Positions 1-11,439 of a DNA stretch of 64,000 nt are shown here, piece after piece. A program made the position numbers and the translations under genes. The notes beneath the pieces were generated by a model, which was given only the letters and a program-made list of their open reading frames with translations, was not told the origin of the DNA and did not search any database. Position 1 is the first letter of the stretch; each line of letters begins with the position of its first letter. The DNA is from Numida meleagris (taxonomy: Eukaryota; Chordata; Aves; Galliformes; Numididae), in the NCBI RefSeq assembly GCF_002078875.1, contig NC_034411.1:6576917-6640916 (forward strand), read 5' to 3'.

Positions 1-1188
1 GCAATAATCTTAATGGAGCAATCTAGTGTTCTTCCCAAAGGAAGATCTTATCTCATTTATTAATTGTCTTTCTAGTAGTTATGAGTTCATCTGAACTGGG
101 ATAAGTGTTCAGGCTGAGAATTCTGATGCCACAGATAAGGAGTGGGTTTAATACAGGGTATTGGTGGCTGTGTTCTCAGCAAGGGTCTGTACTGGTAGGC
201 TCATGTCTTGCTATATGTTTCCTGCTAACTTGACTACTGGCTATGTAAATACTCAGTTTGAATTGCAGGCTGAATTCATCGCCTGTTACTAGTGCAAACT
301 AAGTGTGCCTTCCTTCAAATGCTGGCAAGTGGCATTTCAATGTGCAGCTCTCAGGATACATGACAGAGATTGGCCTGTTGTGCACACTTCTTGTGCATCT
401 TCTGGCTAGAAAGTGAGGCAATGATGAACAGAGAAGGCAAACTGGATGCAGTTGTGGGAAGCTCCCTTGTTGAAACCTGCAGTAATCAAATGTTTTCTGT
501 ACAATCTCTCTATGTGGGTTTTGTTCTTGAAATTCTTTTTTTAAGCAGAAAGCAATGTAGTGGGAATGGGATTTCTCACTTCCCCCATGACACCTAGTCA
601 GGAAAAAAACTAATACCTGCCCCTTGCCCATTTATTTGCTGTACCTAGGCTGTAGCAGCAATTTTTCAGTGAATATTTGTGAGGGAGAGAAATGATAACA
701 GCTTCTGTTGGTGTGGGGTGGTGCTTTGTAAAACCACAGCGGCTTCTTTACTTTATGAAGATACTTCTGGGGACATGCTGGTTGCTGAGGAAGAGCCCTC
801 CTGTCCTCCTATGCCTGTGCAAGACACCTGGGGTCAGGACACACTGGAGATGTGAACAGAGGGCATTTGCATCTTCTGCACTGATAGATGAGCTGACTCT
901 TCAGATGATTTCAACCCTTATCACAGTAACGGTACCTTAGGGATCAAATGACTTGAGACACAGGACTTCAGGCTCTGGATCCCTCTCTGGAGTCTGCTTG
1001 GTCAGTTATGGAAATACTTTGGCTTCTAATCTGGATTTCCTTGCCCCATTCCCCCTAATCTTCTCTCTCTCCTCTCAAAGCAGGGAATTTGAATACCCAT
1101 AGCAGAGGGCAGAATACCACTCAGTTAATTCTCTAGAGTATAGGTACTGCACAGCTTGCTGCTAGGGAGCTGAATGTATGTTTTATGC
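1..1188. other. unique non-coding DNA, no gene seen
   Basis: Ordinary mixed-composition vertebrate DNA. Short open frames on both strands overlap each other, have no shared splice-like boundaries and resemble no family I know. No repeat termini were recognised until the hAT target-site duplication at 1181-1188. Confidence 0.7.
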
Positions 1189-1259
1189 CATGGGTGTCCA
1201 ACCTTTTGGCTTGTCTGCGCTGCACTGAGTGAAAAGGAATTTTCTTGGGCCACATATGT

Positions 1260-1734
1260 TAGCTGCTTCAGAAGTAATGCCTCCTATTTATTTCCAGGGA
1301 AACTATAACAGATATAATGAGCAAAGTGACTCTGTTCTCAGTTGCAGGTACACCTGCATGCCATGCTCAGCATAACCTGCACCAGCGGAGGTGATCCATG
1401 GTCACTGTTTCCTCAGTGGAAACGCACCACCCCACCACCAGCCCCTCACTATGCCACCTCCACTGCTTGTTCTCCATAAATGTTCATTAAGCATTGATGA
1501 ATGCCAGTGGGTGCAACGTTTTCTGCTTAGAGGATTTCAGTTCCACACCTTTGTCTCACGCACTTGCATGTCACATTCCGTTCTGTCAGGCTGCCCCTCT
1601 GCTATCATCTGTCACACAGCAACAAAATGTAATGGAACATGGGTGGGAAGGTTCAGCCTTTACTGCCATACCATCAACATCTGCCTCTGACATTGTGGAC
1701 CATAATAGGAGGCATTAATTTTGGAGCAGCTCTT
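1260..1734. mobile_element. Galluhop-type mariner, internally deleted, nested in the hAT element
   Basis: The left end 'gctgcttcagaagtaatgcc' followed by 'tcctatttatttccaggg' and the right end 'ggaggcattaattttggagc' are inverted copies of the terminal sequence of the chicken mariner family Galluhop. The inner right part 'ctctgacattgtggaccata' matches the reverse complement of the second copy at 47311-47490. TA dinucleotides lie at both presumed borders (1260-1261 and about 1736), fitting mariner target preference, though the exact right end is uncertain by a few bases. At about 475 bp it is far shorter than a full mariner of roughly 1.3 kb, and I see no transposase catalytic region. Insertion inside the hAT element shows it is the younger of the two. 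Confidence 0.85.
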
Positions 1735-1873
1735 GTAAAATACATAATGTAGTTAATGTATATAAGTAACAAAGCTTCTTTTATCTGTTAATGTTTTAAT
1801 AAAAACATTAAAAAAGCAACTAAAACATAAAACTAATGGGATAGTTTACTGTTTTTGTGAACCTAACGCATCA

Positions 1874-2300
1874 GTCTGGTTCAGCAGTAGTGATTGCAAT
1901 TCTCAGTGATTTCTCAAGGTATTCATCAGATTTCTGATGACACTTTACTCTTCCTGTACTTCATCCTTGACAATAATTGTTCACAAATGTGTACTGCCAA
2001 AAAGCGATGACCTGAATCAGGTGTGGCTGTGAAGCAGTGGCTATCTTTCTCTGGAAAGAGAAGTCTTACGGAAATCTAGTAGAGAGACATGATCACATCT
2101 TTGAGTTGAATGTCTGATTGCCATTGTACACATTCCCTTTGAAAACTTGTGGGTAATGTATTTATGTTGACTGAAAATGGAGTCACAAATATAAACGGAT
2201 GATTTTTCAGCAGTCGTGGAACTTATTCTCCGATTCCTTTATGAAAAAGGAAAGAACAGCTGCATAATGTTTTCTGTTCATGGGACTGAGTTTAGCCAAT
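1874..2300 (-). pseudogene. hAT transposase C-terminal remnant (dimerisation domain)
   Basis: Reading the minus strand gives successive fragments of a hAT-Charlie transposase in shifting frames. First comes an ending '...AVLSFFIKESENKFHDC' (about 2207-2255), then 'SVNINTLPTSFQRECVQW' and 'QSDIQLKD' (about 2090-2178). Next are 'HICEQLLSRMKYRKSKVSSE' (about 1935-1990) and finally 'DEYLEKSLRIAITTAEPD' (1874-1927). The last two match the conserved hAT C-terminal dimerisation region (the ICEQLFS...MK...KS...DEHLE.SLRIA pattern known from Charlie elements and their domesticated vertebrate relatives). At least two frameshifts and several stops separate the blocks, and the N-terminal zinc finger and most of the RNase-H-like core are absent. 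It is a pseudogene fragment and shows no sign of domestication. Confidence 0.85.
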
Positions 2301-2478
2301 GTATCAAAATACATACAGTTGTTTGCCACCACATGATTGAGCACTGCATTGAGCCCTCCCCATGCCCTGGTTTCATTCAGCACCCCAGTGTGCTTTGTTG
2401 GGAGCAATGGGTGCATGCCTGGGGCCTGGCCTGGCTGCAGTGTGAGCTGCGCTGCAGGCCGCAAGTTGGATGTGCCTG

Positions 2479-4310
2479 GCTTATGCCCTGAAGCAAAATG
2501 TATAATGCTTAGAGAACAGAGTGTGATTTTTCTTTTTTTCTTCGCTGCTGGAATAAATTACCATGTTGGAGTGCTGGACTTATCCCTAGATAGGCATCAC
2601 CAGTAATGCGCATTTAGCAAATAATATCAAGTTGAAAAGATGCCTCTTGAAAATTTTATGGGTTTGCAACAAATGGAAAAATAACAGCATTTGAGGACTT
2701 CTAATATATCGTGTTCTCAAGATTAACCCCACTGATGGTTGCTTCTCTGCATCTTTCAGCATGGCTTTTTGTAGGTCATACAGTGCTGCCCTTCAGCCAT
2801 ATGGGTCTGTTATATTTTTCTAATGGAGACTAATACACCGCTCACATCGAGTGAAAAATCTGAGAGAAAAATAAAACCTCTACCTCCCTAATATTCCTTT
2901 ATGTCTTTGTCAGCAAAGAATGCTATTTTCTGCTCTTGCTTGTGCGCCTGACCCAATACCACTAGGTCTATGTGTATGATATTCAGTATAAACATGAGGT
3001 GCTCTTGGGTTGTATTTATGACCTCTCGTGTCCATTTTTTCCTCAAGAAATTTCGTTGGGCTGAATTGTGATGTGTGTGCTATGAGATCCAAGGGACAGA
3101 GGCATAAACCTAGAAGAACTGTAGAACACAAGTAAAAATATCTTTCTTTCTCCGTGAAGTTTGATTGCAGTATTCATGCTACCCAGCTAAAGAACAATTG
3201 AAGTTAGGAAGTTAAACTTAGGGGACTGCTACGGAGTGAAGGCTGACTGGTGTTTACAGCTCTTAATGCTGATGACACTATAGGAATTGTTAGTTGTGAA
3301 GGCAAGTACTCATGGATCCAAGCTTTATTCTTTAGTCCAGCTGAAGAAAGAAAAGTTGTTTGCCTGCAAATAATAGCTTATTATTTTTCTTAGATGCACA
3401 CAAGATGTTAAAGGTTCTGTACCTAAGGTATATTTATGGTGTTCCTCAGTGCTGTGAGGACACAATATAACTGGTGTATAAAGAAAAAAAATGAAACATC
3501 TTTAACTGATGGGGGAAATAAAGGGAAGAAAGTCTGTGCTATTGATCTAAATCCGTTTAGTTGCCATGAGTAGAATTAGAACAGAAGTTGGCTTAGGTCC
3601 ATGTTGCAGCAGTTTAACAGCTGTAAGCACCTATTCCTCCTCAACTGCTTGTTGAAGAAGCGGTGTTGCTGCTGCTAAGAGTTGAGCGTAAGTTCTATTT
3701 CCTTTGCTTAAACTGCATACGAACATATTCTTAATGACTTCTTCCCATCCAGAATTGGGTCCCCCATGGCAGAAAAGGTGATGTGGGTTACTGAATTTGG
3801 CAGCGAAGCTCTATTAATCTCTCAAGCTTCCAAACTTCGAACTTTATTTTTCTTCTGAAAACTCGCTTTGATAATTTTCTTTGTTTTCTTCATGTTAATG
3901 AGTTTGCCGTCATCTGGATTTTGAAGAATGACAAACCAGGTCAACTCATGCAGAAGAGTTAAAAGGGGAAAAAGGGAAGCTTAGTTGAAAATTTCAAACT
4001 ATTATGTATTGGAGGAATGGCCTTTTGTGAAGCTTATACTACCACTCTCAAAAGAAAAAGCTGTTAAGTTGCTTAAGAGGTTTCAGATTTGCTGTCTGAT
4101 CAATATAAAGTATTATTAATGCTGTATTAGTAAAGACCTATGCTACGCACTCGAGTCTTATTACGATGATGTCCGTTTATTGATACTAACACTTGATCCT
4201 ATACAACAACTTATTTTGGAGTTATTTTTGATGAATGTTGTTCATATGTGTTATATAGCTTGATCTTGCAAGCCTTTACTCGTGAGGGTAGTCAGTTGTC
4301 TTCAAAGATT
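2479..4310. other. unique non-coding DNA, no gene seen
   Basis: AT-moderate unique sequence with short homopolymers only. The frame at 2910-3131 on the minus strand is short and resembles nothing known. No repeat or RNA gene was recognised. Confidence 0.6.
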
Positions 4311-4470
4311 TGCAAGAATGGCCCATATGCAATACAACCCCGATTATCCAAATGTCAGGGGAGACATCGAATAAGTTCATATAATCGACATTTTGAATAA
4401 TGAGGGAATTTTCAGTGCAATTAATAGATGTCAGGGGACATGACCATCTTTCAGATGACAGGGAGTTTTC
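4311..4470. mobile_element. possible old DNA-transposon end (pogo/Tigger-like), tentative
   Basis: The stretch contains 'ccccgattatccaaatgtca' followed by 'cgaataagttcatataatcg' and 'acattttgaataatgagg'. Repeated 'gattatccaaat / taatcga / gaataatgagg' wording is typical of termini of pogo/Tigger DNA transposons, which carry 'tcgattatccgaa' motifs. A short repeat of 'tgtcaggggacat' type flanks it (4353-4364 and 4429-4442). No transposase is seen and the ends cannot be fixed, so this is a weak family-level guess. Confidence 0.3.
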
Positions 4471-4782
4471 AGAAAATTTAGCTTTTGATAGCTGAATTTC
4501 TAATGTATGTGCTAGTGACAGACTGAAATTGCAGAACATCTGAAATGTGCCTATATATTTGTAATAGCCCTGCCTGTGAAATCAGCCTTGGCTCTATTTA
4601 CTGTGCTATTTGCGTTGCGGGTCAAATTGTCACAAGTGCTTAGCCTAACGTTGCAGTGACTCTGCTGTCAAGGGTTAGTTTCCAGCAATGCAGTGGAAAT
4701 CAATATTGGAATAGTCTGAAGTAAAATACTTTTTCAAAATACAGCACTGTCAACTTTGGAATCTGTTTTTGTTGTTTTAGTT

Positions 4783-4801
4783 TGTTTTTGTTTTTTTTTT
4801 A
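4783..4801. repeat. T-rich tract
   Basis: Run of T with one interrupting G (gtttttgtttttttttt). Simple low-complexity sequence inside otherwise unremarkable DNA (4470-5160). Confidence 0.8.
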
Positions 4802-5159
4802 AATCCCATAAAAACATGAAAGTAAGCAATGCTTAGGGGAAGAAACTCCTGGAAATAATGACAGAAGAAGGGACAATTCCAGACCCCTTTCTGTGAATGT
4901 GGAAATACACCAGGGATCATCAGTGTGTGTGTCAGGATGACTCTTTAAACTTGGAGGTGGTCAGTCAAAGGTAATCCAAGGCCAAAACTCCTGCTTTCTG
5001 ATGGCTGTTTGTCTCTGCACAGCCAACAGAAGGTGCTGCGGTGGGAGGTGCTGCTTCCCTTCTTCCCCAGATGGCTGCGCATGAGCACCCAGGGATGCAT
5101 ATGGTTCTGCTGGCTCCCTGGGCAGAGAGCACCGATGGTTTCTCTGATGGCCTCTCTTC

Positions 5160-5480
5160 AGGTCTGCTCTGCCACTGTGTAATCAGAGTTGATTCGTAAC
5201 AGCGCTAACGAGCAGTACAGTCTTGCTAGCTTCTCAAATGCTGTTAAGCGACACAAGCGGAGTTATGACCATTTCTGCCCCGAATCAAAGCGCTGATGTT
5301 TGTAGGAAGCTGCAACTGATGCGTCCATTTATTTTGGTGGAGAGATGAGCAATCGCTTGTTTCCTAGGAAACATGGGGCTGTGCATATGCGGCTTCAAAT
5401 GTGCACCCTAATGTTTTCCTTCGTGTTGATAGAGGAGAAAGTTCATCCAATGAGATCCATTATGCTTAAAACAGAGGGGA
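5160..5480. promoter_or_regulatory. candidate conserved non-coding element with RFX-like palindrome
   Basis: About 11 CpGs survive between 5195 and 5425 in DNA that is not GC-rich, where methylation decay should have removed most of them. They lie in words such as 'agcgctaacgag', 'agcgacacaagcgg', 'cccgaatcaaagcgc' and 'gatgcgtcc'. At 5359-5372 is the perfect 14-bp palindrome gtttcctaggaaac, which fits the X-box bound by RFX factors (GTTNCC..GGNAAC). No open frame crosses the block. CpG retention plus a symmetric factor site suggests purifying selection, probably an enhancer. This is inference from composition only. Confidence 0.45.
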
Positions 5481-5929
5481 GAATAAATTTGGAAACTTTT
5501 TCTATTTAAAAATAGAAAAAGATATCATCAGTACTGCCAAAGATATGAGAAAAAGACAGAAATAATTCAAGAAAATAGCAGAAGTGCTCTTTCTGTCTAT
5601 CTTGTCTAGAAGTCTCAAGATTTTTATAGCTGCGGAGCCATCTGCTAAGTTTCATGTATTGTGCAGCTTTGCTACCTCACCATCATCTGCTCATTAATCT
5701 GCCTATTTCTAGGGCTATTTCTGAGATTTTCAACCTCTGAACACCTGTCAAATAGCTGCCATTTGTTCTTAAAACAGTAGTATAATGTAAGGATTTTTAC
5801 AGTAAATCATTTTGTGTGATTGCCATATTACTCAGCAAAAGCTTAGGCTTTCATAAAGTATTTGCCTCCAGCTTGCCAGTAAACCACTTCCACCCCACCC
5901 TACCCTAGCTCTTTGTTATTTCCTTCTAG

Positions 5930-6027
5930 AAGAGTAAATGAAGCATGATTTGTGGTGATGTGTGTTGTGTCCCAAAATGTAATGTCCATGAAGCCCCAGG
6001 AACTGAATGAGCAGTAGCTGCCTGTCG
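5930..6027 (+). other. candidate non-coding exon (strong splice sites)
   Basis: A pyrimidine-rich acceptor (gctctttgttatttccttctag) ends at 5929 and a near-perfect donor (ctgtcg|gtaagt) follows at 6028. The 98-nt segment between has stops in all three plus-strand frames, so if it is an exon it belongs to a long non-coding RNA or an untranslated region. Such pairs arise by chance in 64 kb, hence the low confidence. Confidence 0.22.
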
Positions 6028-9000
6028 GTAAGTGCTGCTGGAAGTATTAGAGGTCTGAGAGACTGAAATCCTCTCCCACCAGGTGGCCAACGTGTCACTA
6101 CCTGGTGTGAAGCTCATGGATGCTTCTGCTCTTGCTCTGAAATTCCCTGAGGTATTTTTCAGGCACTTATTTAATTTTGCATGCTTTAGGTAAGTCTCAG
6201 TAGCAGTGGATGATTCAGCTCAAGAATTGTTTTCTTCAGGGACTAATCATTCTGTCTTGACCTACGCTTCTAAATTTAGTGGTTAATCTCTGCAGGCTTC
6301 TTTAGGAGAGGCTGGAGCTTCCACTCTAAAACCTCCTGTGAAAGCACAAACCTTAGCCATTTTGAATCACACCCCGAGTCTCTTTCTTCTCTTGATTATG
6401 TATGGGGCTAAGGAGACTGTATTTCTAATTTCACAGTTACAGATGAGGTACCACAAGATGGATGAGCTGATCTAATAGCCTGCTGATACTTCCTGGCCAT
6501 GTGTTCCTGCTGTTTCTCTTGCTTCAGCTTGGGTGTTTGTGCTAACGTGGGAGCAAGCTACCCCAGCAGCAAAGCAAGCAGAGCAGAGGCAACCTGAGCT
6601 TACCACCTAGGGGGATGCTCTTTCTGCCGCCTTCACCCTATAGGGTGACAACATTTGGCCATGCCTGTGCTCCTTGGTTTCCTTTTGGTGAGGGATGTCT
6701 CCCTTAAATTAGAGTGAAAACTGTCAAATCCTGGCAGTGCTGTGATTTCCCTCAGTCTTTTCAAGAGCAGCAACAGCACTGGTGCTTAGTGTTTCTCCCG
6801 GACCTCCAGAGGCTTGTCATGGTTCACACTGGCCAGGGGCCAGTAGAAATAGAGCAGCCAGCTCTGCTGCTGAGCTAGGAAAAAGGGTGCATCCCTATTG
6901 CAGGAATGCACTTGAGTTGTTGGAAAAAATGGTCAAAATGCATTGTTCTTCTTGGTTTTGGAGGACACTCCTTGCCTCTTAGGCGTGCTGTGCAGTGTTA
7001 GGGGTGCAACTACATGTCCTGTAAGTAATTGAGAAGAGAGGGTCTGCCTGTCAGTAGCTAACCTCTTATGATCATGTTGACAATAGTTACCATCAATTAA
7101 AAGCCAGTAATAATTGTGGAGTTAAGAAAATGAAAGCCCTTCAAAGTGAGCACAAGGTGTGCTTTTTTGTGGGATATTTGGAGATGAATCCTCTGCAGCA
7201 GAAAGAATAGAACGGTGCCTCTTATCTGGGGTCTATTTCTCCATTAGGAGTAATCAATAGTGGTACAATCAGGAAGTTTTTCTAGGAAGAAAATACTTCA
7301 TGTTGGGTAGGAATACATCCCTTGTTTCAAAGGCAATACTCTGTAACTTCTACATCTTAAGTCTAAAGTGTCTGGTGTGTTGAGGGACCTGGGCTATTGT
7401 CAGCATGTCCAGAGTGCAGCCTCCAAGCAGCAGCACAAGTTCTCTTCATCCTGAGAAGCAATTTGGCCTTTTCCATGCCTGTTTGTGATGGATGAATTGG
7501 AGGAACAAACTGTGAGGGGAATTGCATTTGGAACAGGACAATGAATAATGAAGTGGTGACCTTAGCCTTGAAGTCTAAAATGAGATTTCTGCATTGGGCC
7601 AGAAAGTGACAGTCTGAACTCTGCAATTAACATTTCAGGCTTTATTTGAAGTCGCTGATTCTGAAGGTTATCTTGTGTAACCAAACGAGTGCACGTGCAT
7701 ACGGCTCAGTGGGGAATGAATCATGCTATGGATTAGTTCTGGGCCGTGCAGTTGTATTTTAACAAATCCATCCAGTCCCATGCTGTGGAATGTGTGGACA
7801 AGGTTCAAGTTTGCACTGATGGAAAATGGAAGCCTGTTGCTATACTGAGTTCAGTTTGTTTTCACATGTGGTGTGTTGTCTATCTGGTATGTCTATTTTA
7901 TTTATAGCTACATAAATATGTATTTCTTAAAAAGCTAGCTGATGATTTTCACATCAATATTGTGTTTTCAATGGAAACAGGCTTTTCAGTCAGTGGAGGC
8001 TGCTGGCAAAGTTTTATTGTTGTGATCGAAAATGTTTGGTTTTGATGAAATATTGGGAAGTGAAGATGTGGGGTTGTGGTTTTTTTTCCTGTAGAATCAC
8101 AAAGAACTTGATGCAATTTGTTAACAAATGCTCTTTGTTAAAAATCTTTTGAGTGAAAGTATATCACAGCTGGCTGAAATGTTATGTATGCATTGTAAGT
8201 GCATTATATTTTGCCTTCTGACACCTTGGGAAAGAACTTCTTTGTGGATAGTAGGGAAAGCTGGATTTGCAGAGAGTGTGTTTCTTTTATTTTTTTTTCC
8301 ACTCTTGTTTAGGGATTTAAAAAAAAAAACACTGGTCAATTTGCCAATGTTTTTATTAGATCTGGCTGCTCTTCTTTGAAACTCTGAATGCCAGGCGGTC
8401 TTCCCTGTTTGCTTAGTGAAAGCAGGGGCCTGCTTCACACTGTTTGCTCTGAGGTTGGTGCACTGACAGGCAGGCATTTGTCCACATTTTTTTTTATTAT
8501 TAACTAGAATAAGCAGTTTAATAACTAGGATTAAACCATCAGATCATGACAGAGTAGTATTAGCTGCGGGAACCAAGTTGGAAAGGATTCCAGATGTGAT
8601 TAGATGAATACCTGCCCTTCAGGGGAAATAGTTAAGCAGGCCTCCATTTTTATTGGTAAGGTAAATGCTTCTTGGGCCATTCCAGGCAGGTATCCCAGGT
8701 TTGCACTTCTACGAAGATGCTGTAAATCCCAAGTGCCAAAGAACAGATTGGATTCTAGACGTGAGCCAAAAGTCTCTCTCCCTGATGAAAATCAACCATT
8801 TTGCTAGAACACACAAGATTCTGTTATTGCTTTGAATAATTTAGATTTTTTTGAAATAAACGCAAAGAAGCATTTAGAGCATGCCAGTAGATGAATATTT
8901 CCTTTGTGGGGGGGAGGAAAAGGGGAGTGGAGAAAAGCTGTGGTCAGAGAGCTCAACCAAATTCCAATTGTCTGAAACAAATGGCAAAACTTCTATAGGT

Positions 9001-9280
9001 TTCAGCTGGATTAAAAATGGTCTTGAAGTTATGTTCCCCCACCCAGTGTAAGTAAAGAGATGTTTAAGTGTGTTTTACAAGTGTGTAACACATTGCATAC
9101 ATATTACGTATTCAGCATTATGAGAAGCTGTATTGAAACAGCAGTAGAAAAATGATTTTTTGGATAAAAATACCGGTTTTCTATCATTCTGTTTAGAAAT
9201 TAAAGTGATATAACAACTTTGACTACAACACTGATGGCCATCCTGTTAGAAGTTGGCAAATTCAGTCTTGCTCTTTTGAG
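6028..9280. other. unique non-coding DNA, no gene seen
   Basis: No recognisable gene or repeat. It contains short homopolymers (for example A10 near 8319-8328 and the G-rich 8908-8928) and several short overlapping frames on both strands that look random. The 118-residue minus frame at 8121-8477 is mostly basic low-complexity sequence and matches no family I know. Confidence 0.6.
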
Positions 9281-9282
9281 AT

Positions 9283-9352
9283 CATAGAATTATAGAATGG
9301 TTTGGGTTGGAAGGGACCCTTAAGACTATCTAGTTCCAACCCCCCTGCTATA
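9283..9352 (-). repeat. CR1 LINE 3' tail (short)
   Basis: Reads atagaatggtttgggttgga followed by 'agggacccttaagactatctagttccaacc', the reverse complement of the avian CR1 3' end. The element therefore lies on the minus strand and is 5'-truncated to about 70 bp. Confidence 0.9.
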
Positions 9353-10700
9353 GAGTTAATATTTTTTCCATTATTAACCACCTTGGGCTATCCTCCCAGA
9401 AGTATCTGGGTGCCGAAGTAACAGTGTAAATCTAGCCCTGGAGCACTATGATAAACTTCCCCCAAATACTACATTGAAATACTGTTCCAGTCTGTGTGAT
9501 GGGAGACGTATTGCACAAGAAGGCCTCACAAATTTCTCTGTAAACAGCTCTACTGTCTGCCTCATCAATATATAAGATAAATGAACCGGACATAGGGCAC
9601 CAAGCTACTACCGGTGAAGAAATAAAATGTCAAGTTAGTGTATATAGTCATTTTAAAACCTTTCCTCCCTGATTACTCTTAAACAGCCTAATAGCACAAA
9701 TGTGTTCTGCCTCAGAGGATGCTTAAGCTCAAGCATAGGGCTTTCAGGGAGAAACTGTAAAGGTGTTTCTTGCATCTCGATAGGCTTGAATAAGTCTTAG
9801 AGAAACTAAAAGGTGCAAGTGGTCAGTCTAGATAACTTTATTATTAAAAGCTGTGTGGGTGGAACATTGTCCAGGAGGATCACAGTGAAGGGAACACAGA
9901 ACAGAGATCAGTGAAAGCTTCAGTAGGTTCATTCTGTCCCTGTTTCAGTGGATATTCTTCTGCTTCTCTTCTGGCAGTTTGCAGTGTAAATGACACCAAA
10001 CCTTCACTTCCTCTCTCCTGTGGTGTAGAGGAGTGGTTTCAGGTGGTTGCAGAAATGCTTGGTGAAACTCAGAGTAGTACAATGCAGTTCTATATCAAGG
10101 TGGTCCTCCCAAAGAGAGATGCATAGTCCCGAAAGAGTCAAAGGAAGAAATACTGCAAAATAGTGACCAAAGTTGTCTGCGTTTGTTGCAAGCTCTGCAT
10201 TTATGTGTGGCCTGATCAGAAGCTTGCTGAAGTCAGTCTTCATATGAACCTTGATGGACTTTTGATTAGTGCTCTGTGAGAATTTGTCTTGGCTTCTGTT
10301 ACTGAGAGATTTGCATGGCTGACATGAAATTAAATGAGGTCACGGAAGGCACTTTATTTTCATCACCTACAAGGGAAATAATATAGACATTTTCTTGAAC
10401 TTCTCAACCCTCATTTCTGAAATCTTTCCCTACTGCACAGCGGTGTCTGGCTGTTTTCCCTTACTAGGAGTAACTCTCTTGTAATGCAAAGCACAAGATT
10501 CTCTTAGCTAAGAGAGTGGAGATTGTTTGCCCACCAAGATAGCAAAAAAGGAGTATGAGTCAGAAGGAAAGGGGCACTCCCAGCAGACAGTAGATATTCA
10601 ATAAAATGGAAGGGTAGCAATATTCGGCTTGATTGACTTTTGAGATGCCCATAGCCCTTTCTGCCATCAGAAAAAATAAAGTATTTCAGTCTTCTTTCTA
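9353..10700. other. unique non-coding DNA, no gene seen
   Basis: Unique sequence between two CR1 tails. Frames at 9911-10126 (+) and 10004-10243 (-) overlap and show no family resemblance. Confidence 0.6.
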
Positions 10701-10757
10701 AAGGTTGGAACTAGATGATCTTCAAGGTCCCTTCCATTCTAAGCCATTCTAAGATTC
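10701..10757 (+). repeat. CR1 LINE 3' tail (short)
   Basis: 'aaggttggaactagatgatc' followed by 'ttcaaggtcccttccattctaagccattctaagattct' is a CR1 3' end on the plus strand, severely 5'-truncated (about 57 bp) and moderately diverged. Confidence 0.88.
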
Positions 10758-11439
10758 TCCTGAGTACAGAAGATTAAGCGGCTCTGATTAAAAAGTGAAA
10801 TCATGACCACAGTGAGGTAATCCTTCTTTTCCCATCTTTCTCTGTATTCCTAGTGCTTCCAAAACAAATATTTAGGTGAAAAAAGCAAATAAAAAAACCC
10901 CACCCCAGGCCCATAGGTTAAGTAGACCTTCATATTTTTATTACTGCTCTTGTAAGAGTTTTCCCCACACCTGTGGCTTTAATGAGGCTTGAGAAAATGT
11001 GGGAAAACACCAATATGCTTCTTGGTCTGAATAAAAGTTTGTCATTTTTTGCAATTAGTTGGCAGCTTGTGGAAGGTGAGCCCTTCCAGTGGGTTTTGCA
11101 TCAGACTCCAGTTTTGTTAATCTTGAGGGGTGCAGGGAGAGGGAGTCTGAGTGCGTGGGGGTGCTTCAGAGTGGAGTTTTGGAGGGGCTTTTGCAAGAAC
11201 AAGCCATAGAAGAGCCTTTCCAGAGAACACTCTTGCTCCCTGCTTTACCATAAATGTGTGGTAGGAGCAGCTGTGAAGGAAACGCAGCAGGAGAACTCAA
11301 GTGCAGGATTGTCTTTGACCTCTTCTGCTGCTTTGTAATCCCCTTCCCCGTTGCCCCCTGAGACTCAGAGGGGTGATGGATGACTGGGAGCAGGAGGGAC
11401 CTGAGCGTGGCTGATGTGATCCTTTTCCTTGGAAACATC

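Larger units (their letters stand above)
1189..2478 (-). mobile_element. decayed hAT (Charlie-like) DNA transposon, interrupted by a mariner
   Basis: The left end reads catgggtgtccaac and the right end, reverse-complemented, reads caggcacatccaac. These are diverged terminal inverted repeats of the hAT 'caggggtgtccaac' type. The flanks ttttatgc (1181-1188) and gcttatgc (2479-2486) agree at 6 of 8 bases, as expected for an aged 8-bp hAT target-site duplication. The interior carries a minus-strand hAT transposase remnant, described separately. A Galluhop mariner sits inside at about 1260-1734: the hAT text stops at 'gggccacatatg' and seems to resume at 'aaaatacataatg'. Without the insert the element is about 0.8 kb, so it is internally deleted relative to an autonomous hAT. 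It is certainly inactive. Confidence 0.82.
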
